Source of the DNA: Clostridiales bacterium
Lineage (GTDB): Bacteria > Bacillota > Clostridia > Christensenellales > Pumilibacteraceae
Length of the DNA stretch: 44,406 nucleotides
Assembly: GCA_022508365.1 (NCBI GenBank)
Contig: JAFLVH010000007.1
Location: 1 to 44,406 of the forward strand
Direction of reading: 5' to 3'
Positions 1-9,500 of the stretch are shown here, in pieces. Below the pieces are notes generated by a model. That model was not told the origin of the DNA, ran no database searches, and was given only the letters and a program-made list of their open reading frames with translations. The first letter of the stretch is position 1. Each line of letters begins with the position of its first letter. A program made the translations under genes and the position numbers.

Positions 1-3000
1 TCGCTTACGCCGCCGTCGCCTAGCTGTTCCACAAGCTGTTCCATTATCAGCTTGTTGGCGACTTGCTTGGCAAGCTTATCCGCCAAATCCATTGCATCGG
101 CTGTTACCATGGTGGGATTGAGCGACATATCGTCGTCACCGCCGAGCAATTCCGCCTGCTGATCGATCAACGCTTCGAGGTCGCTGTATTCCTGCTGTGC
201 AGTCGGTTGCTCATTATTAACTACGGGCACGACCTTCGGTTCGGGCTTACTCTTTGGAGCGGACTTTTTTGCGGGCTTTTTGCCTGCGTCCGATGTGGCT
301 GTGCTCGTTCCGCCTGTCTTAGCGGAGCTCTTTTGTCCTTGACCGGGCTTTCTGCCGCGCTTTTTGCCTGTGCCTGTCGCCGTCGGCTTTTTTGCGGGCT
401 GTTTGGGCTGAGCCGGTTCGACTATGCCGGCAATCTCGCTCAATTGCTCCTTCAAATCGGACAGCGAGTCGGATAGGTCGCTGTCGCCCTCTATTCCGTG
501 CGGCTGTTCGCGTTCCGCAATGGCGGTTATTTCGTCGCGCAGCCTTGCGATTTCGCCGAGTATCAGCGCGTTCTCTTGACTGGGTTTTTCCTTGCTGAGC
601 TCTTCCCTGAGGTCTGCAAGCGCGGCAAGTATCGTCTCGTTGTCCGAAGAATTGCCGGACTGCGTCATTACCTCGCGGAGCTTGGCAACCTCCTCCGCCA
701 CTGCGTCGCCTGTAGCGAGTTCTGCCTTAAGCCGCTCTAACTCGTCGGTGATATTGGCGCCTGCGTTTTCGGTAAGGTACTGGTTTTGACGCTCGACAAG
801 GTGTGCCATCTCCGACATGAAGTTGAGCGTGGCAAGGTCGGCGTCGCGCTGATTGGCCATTTCGGCGCGGAGAGAAGCCAACTCCTCCAAAATCCTGTCG
901 CTTGAAACATCCGTCGACATCGCAGCAACCTTTTCGGAAAGCGCGTCAAGCACCGCTTCGCGCTTATCGAGCGCGGCCTTGAGAGCCGCAACCTCCTCCG
1001 CAATGGCCTCTACGTCGCTCGCCGAGCCGGCGGTTGATACCTGGTCGCGGAGCGAAGAGAGCTCGTCTAAGATAATATTGTTGTAGCTTTCGTAATTGGA
1101 CTCTCCGGACACGGGATCGTTGACGTTTGCCATGCTGATTGCAAACAGCTGATCTCTAAGCGACTGAACCTCGCTCATAAGCGTGTCGTTAGGCTCGCTA
1201 TCCGTCTTCTTGCTTGCAATATGCTTTACGTCCTCTATCTGCTCGCGCAGGGCCTGGAATTCGTCGCGAAGCGCCAAAATCTCGCTCATGACGCCAAGGT
1301 CGGGTTCGTCCTTCAAGGTCTGAACGTCGGCTTTGATGGTGGTTACGTCCTCCGCCACACCGAACAAGCTGTCGGGCGAAGAAAGCATAGCCTTGATTTC
1401 CGCCAACTCGTTGCGAAGCGTCTGAACCTCCACGCTCTCGCCGCTTTCCGCCGCCACCGTGGTGAGCGAACGAAGCTGAGCTATCTCGTCGCGAATATCA
1501 TTGAGCTCGCCAATGAGCGAGTGCTGTTCGGACTGCGCCGCAAGCATGTCGCGGATTTCCTGCAAAGCCTGTTCGTCAAGCCCGGAAGCAGTCTGTACGG
1601 GCGCGGCATTGGCAGTGGCAAGCTGCGCTTTAAGCTCGCGAATCTCGTCAATAAGCGAAGTGTCGGAAGCCGAGGCAGTCATAGCTATCATGCTGTGGAT
1701 AGCGTCTTTAAGATCGTCTATCTGTGCGGAAAGCACGTCGGTACTGTCCGCTCTAAGCTGCGCATTTTCCGCACGGAGCGCTTCTACTTCCGCGCGCAAT
1801 TCGGCAATTTCCGCCGAGTGGTCTACAGGCGCCATGTTTGACAGAGCATTCTTTATCTGCTCAATCTCCACGTAGATCTCGCCGATCATATCGGACGATT
1901 CAGCACCGCCCTCTTGCGTGGGAGCTCCTTGACCGTTTTTAATCTCATCGAGCGCCGCATTTACCGATTGCAGCTGCTCCATCACCGGCGAAAGGTCTAC
2001 GGTAGCGGTCCTTACGCCTTCCGTCGTGCCTTCGACCACGTTATCCAATACGGCAGCGTCGTGAAGCTCGTCCAGGACAAGGCGCATGTCCTCTACCTGT
2101 TCGGAAAGCGCAGCAAAGCGATCGCCGCCAAGGCTTTCCTCTATTCTGTCAATATCGTTCTTAAGATTGATAATTTCCTCGAGAACGGCGCTGACGTCTT
2201 GCACAATCGGCGCTTCGCCGCCATCCTCGGTCGGGACGGTCGCTCTGCCGCCCAAAAGCTCTTTAAGCTCGTCGATGTTGGCGCTAAGTGCGGTCTGGTC
2301 TGCGCGCAAACCGGTAATTTCGTCCAGAACAGCCGTGTAATCCTCGGGGTTTTGTTGTGTAGTCATGCGCTCTGTTACAGGCTCGCCGCCGGAGGCGCTT
2401 GCCGTAGCGTTGAGCACCTCGTCCTTGAACGCAAACACCTCGTCGCGCAGTGACACTATTTCGTTGAGTACAAGATTAATCTCGCCGTCAGTTGCCTGCG
2501 CACCGCCCTCGCCTGCGGGAATATTGGCGATATCCTCGCGGAGTGCGCGGATTTCGTCAAGCATGTTGCCTGAGGAGATAGCGGCAAGCTCGTTTTTGAT
2601 AGCCTCCAGCTCGCTGGCTACCTCGTCCTGATCGACTATGCGCGCGGCCTTGATGTCGTCTCGCAGCGAAAGTATCTCCTCCACCGTGTCGTACTCGGCA
2701 GGAGTGTCAAGCTTTTCTCTAATGGCGGCTATTTCGGCAGCAAGAGTCTGCATTGTCTCCGAATCAGCCCCACCGGTAGACATGCCTTCAAGCGAGGACT
2801 GCAATGTAGCAAGCTGCACCGAAATATTGTCGATGGCAGCGACGCTTCCCTCGTTTACCGCCTGTGTGGAGTTTTCTATATTAACCAAGCGCTCGCGAAT
2901 GTCTGCTATTTCGCCTAACAGAGCATCGCGTGTTTCCGCATCTAAGCCGGAAGCGGACAAGCCCTCGTCAAGTGTGTTGATGTGAATTTCTTCGCGTATG

Positions 3001-6000
3001 CCGCTGACGGTGTCGATAATCTCCTGCTTGTTTGCAAGCGCCGTCTGCTCATACTCCGACATTTTTTCAAGTATCTGCTTGACGTCGGCCACGGTGCCGT
3101 CAACCGTTTCGCGAAGGAGCGTGACCTCATCCGCAATAACCTGGCTATCTCCGGTTGCGTCCGTCGAAGAGTTAATGGTTTCCGTAAGTGTATTGACCGC
3201 TTCGTGCAATGCCGTAACGTTGTCGCGAATAAGCACTACGTCATCGGCCAACGGCAACATTGCAAGCTGATCTAGTATGGAAACCGTATTGTCGCGCGCG
3301 GCAACCACGTCCTCGGCCTGCGGCATTTGCGCAAGCGTGTCCAGAATGACTGCAATATTCTCGCGCAGCGCGGCAAGCTCTTCCGAGGCGTATTCGGTTT
3401 GAACCTCTGTGGTATCCGTTTCGGTTTGTGCTACAACAGGCGCGTCCAGCTTTTCCAAAATACTGCCGAGCTGCTCGGATATAGGCGCCAAAGCGTCAAG
3501 CGCGTTTAATGCCGCGTCGCGTGCCGCAACCACATTGTCACCCATGGCAACAACGTTGTCGTTAACCGTTGCGACGCTGTCGCCGATACCGGAAATGCTA
3601 CCGCTGACTGCAGCTATATTGTCGTTGACTGTAGCTACGTTATCGTTTATTGCGGCTATATTGTTACCGACGGCAACAACATTGTCGTTAACCGCAGCCA
3701 CATTATCGCCGATTATCGTAATATTTTCCGTCGCGACTGCCACGTTGTCGGTCATGGCAACAACGCTGTCGTGCATAGCAGTCACATTGTCAACTATGCT
3801 GCCAATGTTTTCGCTGACTGCGCTGACTGTTGCGCCCACGGACGCTACGTTATCTCCTACTAAAGTGACGTTGTCGGTGAGCAAGGCAACGCTGTCCACC
3901 ATAGATGTGACCGCGTCCTTGGTTACTGCAGCGTCTTCAGCGACCGTATTAATAAGCGTAACACGCGCCGCTATCTCATCGAGGTAGCTTATAAACTTTT
4001 CTGTGTCCTGAACAGCCTCCGATGCTGCCGGGATCTGTTCGCTTTCCGCAAGGGCAAGCTCCGCCTGCTCGCGCAAGAACGCAATATCGTCAAGCAGTTT
4101 CTGTCTGTCTGCGGTGGCGGCATCGGTATTGGCAGCCGACAATTCCATAAACGAATTTATGTCGGCGCGCAACTGCTCCATAGTCTCCGCAGACGGCATA
4201 GCAAGCACCGTGTCGGAGACAACGGCAAGCGAATCCTTGATAGCCTGCGTTTCGGCAAACACTGCGGAATTATCTGATTCCGTCATGCCGCCGCCGACAG
4301 CGCCCTCGCCTAATCTACCTACTATGTTGGCTTCCGATTCGAGAACTACGTTTGTGAGGTCCTCGTAAAGCTTGTCAAGCTGTGCGGTAATATCGCCCAT
4401 GAGCGTGCTGGTTTGTTCAACCATCTGCATCGAATTTTCCGCGCCCTCGCTCATGCCGGACGACGCCATATCGGCGCGCAAGTCGGCTATATTGTTTAAC
4501 AATGCTTCGTAATCGTCGAGCTTAGCGCGGATATAGCCGAGGTCGTCAAGCATGAGCTGACGCTCGTCATCCGTCATTTCGGCATTTGCAGTGGGCTCCG
4601 CCGCTTCGGGCTGTTGCAGTTTTTCCAAAACCTCGACAATGCGATTGGTTATATCAAGGTAATTGTTGCGAAGCTCCTCAAGCGCCTCGGACATATCTTT
4701 GTTGCCCGTTGCCGCTTCAAGCCTGTTTTTAAGGTCGTCAACAGCATACAGTATTTGCTGCAGTGCGGCCTCGTCCATGGTAAGCTCGCCGTCGCCCGAC
4801 GTGGGGATAATGGTGGGCGGTCTGTCCAAGACAGCGGTCTTAAGATCGGCAAGGCGTGTAAACAACGTTTCGTCATTGACCGAACGCGAGGGCTTATACA
4901 CCTTGGGCATATTCACTTCGGGCAGATCCAGTACGTCCGCAACCGTGATTTCCACAAGACGCGCAACCAAGTCCTTGACGCCCGATTTGTCGCCGCTCGG
5001 AGCCAATAGCACCCCGGTTATCTCTCCTACCGCAGCGGCATTTTCCGCTTGGTACTTGTTGTCCTGAAGTGTATTCAACTCGGAAACAAGGTCGGGCAGA
5101 TAATCACTGTAGGACTCGACGCTCGCGTCCGAAATCTTTTTGACAAGGTTGAAGAAGCGGTCGGCGCTCTCGCGCATTGTCGGCGTGACGGTTGTCATGC
5201 CGTGCTCGGCGCAATATTCCGCAATTGCGGTAAATGACTTCTTATCAAGCGGCTGATTGCCGAGCTCTGCAATAAGCGCGTTGGTCGCCTCTATCAAATC
5301 CACAATATCCGGCTCGTCGCTGTCGGTCAGCCTCTTAGCATAGGCATAAACCGAATTGAGCTTTTCTTTGTATGAAGTAGATTGCGAGTGAACATCAAAT
5401 GTAACTTTTTTGAAGTCGTTTACAAGCTCCGCAATCGTTTGCGCACGCTTGACCGCCGCAGACGACGTGTTGCCGATAACCGTTTTTATCTCGTACAACT
5501 GGCGCAAAAGCTCTGCGGCGCTTATGTCCGAAACGCCCTGAGCGACAGGAGCAGGCTGCACAGCGGGAGCGGCGGCGGCAGCCGGGGCCACCCCACCCTC
5601 CAACATCGACTTCAGCGATGAAAGCTCGCTTGAAAGCTGAGTAAGTCCGCCGTCGTCCATGCTGCTGACAACTTTTTTGATAGCGGAAACCGCGTCGTCA
5701 AGTTCCTTGACGGACGGCATCCCCTCCATCTGCTTTTTCAGCTGCTCAATATCGCCGCGAATGCGCGTATCGCTGTCGCGCATTGCATGCAAAATAGCCT
5801 CGTTGAGCGAGAGTAGTTTATCTAAATTTAACTTAGGTTGTTTTTTACCGCCCTCAAGGTGTGCCGGCTGTTCAGCCTCAGGCAACTCATCTTGAGGGCT
5901 TGACGCGTTTTTTAGTAGGTCGTCGATTTTACTCTGCAACCGCTGAATTTCTGCTTGGTATTGGGCTTCCGCAAACTTTTGGTCACGAGCCATGTCTTCC

Positions 6001-6431
6001 TTAATACGCTGCAGCTCTTTTTGCATCTCCAGGCTGTTCTGATTGCGAGCAAGCTCGTCGCGCAACCGAGAGATTTCATTGTACATGACAACCTCACTGC
6101 CCGCAGGCGGCGCAGTAGGCTGATAAATGTACTGAGGCGGCATTATAGGCATAGGCTGCTGTTGCTGCGCAGCCGGTACCATGCCCCTCTTTAATTCGGC
6201 AAGCTCGTCAAGAACCTTGGTCAAACGGTCATCATAGTAGTCATCGTTGTAACCCTCGTCGCCGTAATCGTCATAGTCCTCGTCGTACTCTTCGTCGCCG
6301 TAGTCGTCGTAGTCATCGTCGTATTCGTCGTCGTACCCGTCATCGTACTCCTCGTCACGATCGATAACTTCTTCTTCTACGATCTCCTCATCGTCACTCA
6401 ACGAAAAAGTCGTCTTGTCTTGGTTGTCCAT
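1..6431 (-). CDS. Giant cytoplasmic coiled-coil protein, 3' end beyond the window
   Basis: An open frame runs without a stop from an ATG at 6431 to the left edge, giving at least 2143 residues. The start has a GAGGAA Shine-Dalgarno 7 nt upstream. There is no signal peptide or membrane span, so it is predicted to be cytoplasmic. Residues 1-70 are extremely acidic (runs of D, E and Y), and residues about 85-105 are Pro/Gln-rich. Most of the rest is predicted coiled coil. Residues about 834-970 are a near-continuous DNVAxV-type heptad-like repeat. Residues about 1000-2000 carry some 20 degenerate copies of a LxEIxxLRxE motif. Residues about 2005-2070 are Lys/Pro/Gly-rich and contain an AT-hook-like KRGRKPG. 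It follows the 1708-residue gene by 111 bp, a gap with two small GC hairpins but no T-tract, so it is probably the third gene of one operon. I recognise no family; an SMC-like or tape-measure assignment is not supported, since no ATPase motif was seen. Confidence 0.9.
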   Translation of the reverse strand, partial: MDNQDKTTFSLSDDEEIVEEEVIDRDEEYDDGYDDEYDDDYDDYGDEEYDEDYDDYGDEGYNDDYYDDRLTKVLDELAELKRGMVPAAQQQQPMPIMPPQYIYQPTAPPAGSEVVMYNEISRLRDELARNQNSLEMQKELQRIKEDMARDQKFAEAQYQAEIQRLQSKIDDLLKNASSPQDELPEAEQPAHLEGGKKQPKLNLDKLLSLNEAILHAMRDSDTRIRGDIEQLKKQMEGMPSVKELDDAVSAIKKVVSSMDDGGLTQLSSELSSLKSMLEGGVAPAAAAAPAVQPAPVAQGVSDISAAELLRQLYEIKTVIGNTSSAAVKRAQTIAELVNDFKKVTFDVHSQSTSYKEKLNSVYAYAKRLTDSDEPDIVDLIEATNALIAELGNQPLDKKSFTAIAEYCAEHGMTTVTPTMRESADRFFNLVKKISDASVESYSDYLPDLVSELNTLQDNKYQAENAAAVGEITGVLLAPSGDKSGVKDLVARLVEITVADVLDLPEVNMPKVYKPSRSVNDETLFTRLADLKTAVLDRPPTIIPTSGDGELTMDEAALQQILYAVDDLKNRLEAATGNKDMSEALEELRNNYLDITNRIVEVLEKLQQPEAAEPTANAEMTDDERQLMLDDLGYIRAKLDDYEALLNNIADLRADMASSGMSEGAENSMQMVEQTSTLMGDITAQLDKLYEDLTNVVLESEANIVGRLGEGAVGGGMTESDNSAVFAETQAIKDSLAVVSDTVLAMPSAETMEQLRADINSFMELSAANTDAATADRQKLLDDIAFLREQAELALAESEQIPAASEAVQDTEKFISYLDEIAARVTLINTVAEDAAVTKDAVTSMVDSVALLTDNVTLVGDNVASVGATVSAVSENIGSIVDNVTAMHDSVVAMTDNVAVATENITIIGDNVAAVNDNVVAVGNNIAAINDNVATVNDNIAAVSGSISGIGDSVATVNDNVVAMGDNVVAARDAALNALDALAPISEQLGSILEKLDAPVVAQTETDTTEVQTEYASEELAALRENIAVILDTLAQMPQAEDVVAARDNTVSILDQLAMLPLADDVVLIRDNVTALHEAVNTLTETINSSTDATGDSQVIADEVTLLRETVDGTVADVKQILEKMSEYEQTALANKQEIIDTVSGIREEIHINTLDEGLSASGLDAETRDALLGEIADIRERLVNIENSTQAVNEGSVAAIDNISVQLATLQSSLEGMSTGGADSETMQTLAAEIAAIREKLDTPAEYDTVEEILSLRDDIKAARIVDQDEVASELEAIKNELAAISSGNMLDEIRALREDIANIPAGEGGAQATDGEINLVLNEIVSLRDEVFAFKDEVLNATASASGGEPVTERMTTQQNPEDYTAVLDEITGLRADQTALSANIDELKELLGGRATVPTEDGGEAPIVQDVSAVLEEIINLKNDIDRIEESLGGDRFAALSEQVEDMRLVLDELHDAAVLDNVVEGTTEGVRTATVDLSPVMEQLQSVNAALDEIKNGQGAPTQEGGAESSDMIGEIYVEIEQIKNALSNMAPVDHSAEIAELRAEVEALRAENAQLRADSTDVLSAQIDDLKDAIHSMIAMTASASDTSLIDEIRELKAQLATANAAPVQTASGLDEQALQEIRDMLAAQSEQHSLIGELNDIRDEIAQLRSLTTVAAESGESVEVQTLRNELAEIKAMLSSPDSLFGVAEDVTTIKADVQTLKDEPDLGVMSEILALRDEFQALREQIEDVKHIASKKTDSEPNDTLMSEVQSLRDQLFAISMANVNDPVSGESNYESYNNIILDELSSLRDQVSTAGSASDVEAIAEEVAALKAALDKREAVLDALSEKVAAMSTDVSSDRILEELASLRAEMANQRDADLATLNFMSEMAHLVERQNQYLTENAGANITDELERLKAELATGDAVAEEVAKLREVMTQSGNSSDNETILAALADLREELSKEKPSQENALILGEIARLRDEITAIAEREQPHGIEGDSDLSDSLSDLKEQLSEIAGIVEPAQPKQPAKKPTATGTGKKRGRKPGQGQKSSAKTGGTSTATSDAGKKPAKKSAPKSKPEPKVVPVVNNEQPTAQQEYSDLEALIDQQAELLGGDDDMSLNPTMVTADAMDLADKLAKQVANKLIMEQLVEQLGDGGVS

Positions 6432-6542
6432 AAATGTTCCTCGCATTTGTTTTTTGTTTTTGCACTTATTCCAACCGCAATTCATGCGGAATCGAATCTG
6501 TTGATTTACAGTGCGGCGTAGTGTATATTCCGCCGCTTGCTA

Positions 6543-9500
6543 CTATCTGGGCCTCCTAGGCGCTCCGGGACGTGCACCCGGTCTTGCTCCGGGACGTGCA
6601 CCCGGTCTTGCTCCGGGACGTGCACCCGGTCTTGCCCCGGGTCTTGCACCCGCTCTTGCTCCGGGACGTGCACCCGGTCTTGCTCCGGGACGTTGTCCGG
6701 GCCTTCTCTTGGGTATACGATTGACGCGTTCCGTAACCTTGCGAACGATGCGCTTCGGCTTTTTGGCATTCTCCGCCTTTAACCGCGCAATCTCGCCGCT
6801 GTTTTGGATGTCGTCCATTGTCTTGTTGTAGAAGTCCATAAGCTCGGTAGAACCGCGCTCGTCATCATCAAACGTGAGCTGCAGGTTGTAAAGCCTCTCG
6901 CGAAGAGCCTTGGCTTGCTCGTCGTCCTTGAGCTCCTTCATCTCGTTGCGAATGGCTATAATCTGATCCCTACGCAGCGCAACCTTTTTGGCAATGGCAT
7001 CCGCACGCTCTTGTTCAGCCTTTTGACGCGCCTCTTCTTCCTGACGCTTAGCCTCTTCCTCCAAACGTTTGGCCTCGGCCTCTTCCTCTGCCTTGCGGCG
7101 CATCTCTTCTATCTCTTCCTGCGCCTTGCGTTTGGCTTCTTCGGCTTCCTCTTCCGCTTTGCGTCTGGCTTCTTCCGCCTCAGCCTCCGCCTTTAACCGA
7201 GCTTCCTCTGCCTGGGCCTCTGCCTGACGTTTTGCCTCTTCGGCCTCAGCCTCGGCTTTTAGCCTTGCTTCCTCGGCTTGAGCCTCTGCCTGGCGTCTTG
7301 CCTCTTCGGCTTCGGCCTCAGCCTTTAACCTGGCCTCTTCAGCCTCGGCTTCCGCCTTGCGTCTGGCTTCTTCAGCCTCGGCTGCCATCTGCTCCTCTGC
7401 GGCTTTGCGCGCGGCTTCGGCGGCTTCTACATCAGCTCTTGCCTTTTCCTCGGCCTCAATACGCGCCTTCTCCGCCTGTTCGATAGCCTCTTGCGCAACG
7501 CGTTCGGCCTCAAGACGTGCTGCCTCGGCCTCCTCCTGCGCCTTACGGCGGTCGGCGTCGGCCTGCTCTTGTGCCTGTTGAGCGGCAAGACGTGCTTGTT
7601 CTGCCTCAAGCTTAGCACGCTCTAGATGCTTCTTAAGGTTCTCGGCCTCTATCTTGGTCTGGTCTTGACTGATTATACCGCTGCCGGAAGTAATAAGGTC
7701 AAGCGGATTGGTATTGTTGATAAAGTCATCGAATATCCTGCAAGCTTCCTCAAACTCGTCGTTGGCACGGTCGAGCTGGGCACGAGCCTGCTCAAGCTGT
7801 TCGTCGTGCTCGGCTTGAGCCTCCATCTTGCGCTTGGTGCCGTCGATGTTGGTCTGTTCGAGTCTCGCCTTAAGCTCTTCAAGCTTGTCGTTGGTTTCGC
7901 CCTGAGCGACCATAAGCTCAAGCTTTTCGTCCTCGGACGCAGCTTCCATTTGCGCATTAATCTCGTCAAGCTGCATCTGGACGGAAGCAATTTCCTCTTC
8001 TATCTCGGAAATATTCGACGCTATTTCCATAGCGATCATGGTTACGTCGTTGGCGGAAGCGGACAAATCCTCGTACACGGCTTGAGCGTCTGCAACAGCC
8101 TGTTCTGCCTCTGCCTTCTCCTGCTCGCGACGCGCCTTTACAATCTCGAATTCTATCGCGCCCAAAACCTGGTCATCCGCCTTGATAACCTCTTCCAGCG
8201 GAATCTCGTTTTCGCCGATAAAGTTGTTTGCCTTGCGGCGCTGCGCCTTGAATTCGATGCCGATGTCGGCTTTTTGCTTGGTTGTTTTAGTGATTTCACG
8301 CTCGAGCTCGGAAAGTCTGGCGTTGGCATCGGAAATCTGCGCGTTGAGATCGGCGATGATGCCGAAGTCCGTAGCACCCAAAATCTGCGATTTCGCTTGA
8401 GCGACAGCGGACTTGAGCGATTCGCGCTCCTTTTCCTGCTCTTGCTCCAAAGCCTCGATGCGCTTCATCTCGTAGTCGGTGTTGTTGACAGCCTCGAGTA
8501 GCGGCGTCAATTCCGTGACCTTGGCCTCGAGTTCCTGACGCTTGCGAAGCGCTTCCATACGCTCGACATAAGCATCGTATTCCGCTTTGGCTTTTGCAAG
8601 TTCGGCTGTGACGCGCTCCAAGTCGGCTGTCTTTTGATCGTTCAACTCGTTGAGCTTTGAATAGATGCCGTTTACGCGTTCGCTGCCGCCGAGCAATTCC
8701 TCAAGCTCTTGACGCAAGCGTGCCAATTCCTCGGTATTGCGCTTTTTCTTTTCCTCTTTTATGCCGATATCGCGAGTGATTGTCGGCTTATCCTTGTTCT
8801 TAGCGGATGCGAGCTTAAACTCGAGTTCCTCGATATCCTTGGACAGTTGCTCGTCGTTTTGTTCAGCCTTGGCGATCTTCTCGCGCAGTTCGTCTTCCAT
8901 GGTCTTGGCGCGAGTGACCTCGGTTTGAACCTTATCCAGACGGGTCTTAAGCTCGGTAAGCTCTTTGTTGAGAATCTCGTTCTGACGCTCGATAGCGCGC
9001 AGTCTGCTCTCCTCGGGCGAAGTGTCGATGTCGATCTTCTCCTCGCTGAACTCGTCTGACTTTTTCTCTTCCTCGACGTACAAAGGTGAATCGGGATCGA
9101 AGTCGAGTACAAACAATTCCTCTTTGACCGTTTCGGTAGCGGCGGGTTCGCTGCTTGCCGGCTTGGACGAAGCAGCGCCATCTTTGTTGGCGTCGTTCTC
9201 GCTCATTACGGCCTCGTCCATAGGGATAGACGACTTGTAACGCTCTATAATGCGCTTCTTTTCCTTATCCAGCTCGCGCGCCTGCAAATCCTTGGACTTG
9301 AAGAACGTGCGGCGTACCATGCCCTTCGGCTCGTATTTTTCCACGAAGATGCGCTCTAACAGCTCGTCGTCGGAAATATACTTGGCAATAAGCGCGTAAA
9401 GCTCTTCTTCCTCGGACGGAGCGGTGGTGTTGGTAGAGCCGGGCTCGCTGCTTGCGGGCGTGGACGGCGTGGAAGTAGCCCCACCCGTACCCGAAGCAAG

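Noticed and set aside
3409..3987. Plus-strand frame of 192 codons rich in TLSxxAATLS repeats
   Set aside because: It is the mirror of the DNVAxV repeat on the minus strand; no promoter or ribosome-binding site.
1..6431. SMC/MukB-like ATPase or phage tape-measure protein
   Set aside because: No Walker A/B or hinge was seen, and there are no phage genes; the neighbours are exported surface proteins.
6562..6705. CRISPR array
   Set aside because: Units are contiguous without unique spacers and are in frame as PGAR codons.
7626..8501. Plus-strand frame of 291 codons within the 1708-residue gene
   Set aside because: Antisense shadow of the coiled-coil region with Leu-rich low complexity and no start signals.
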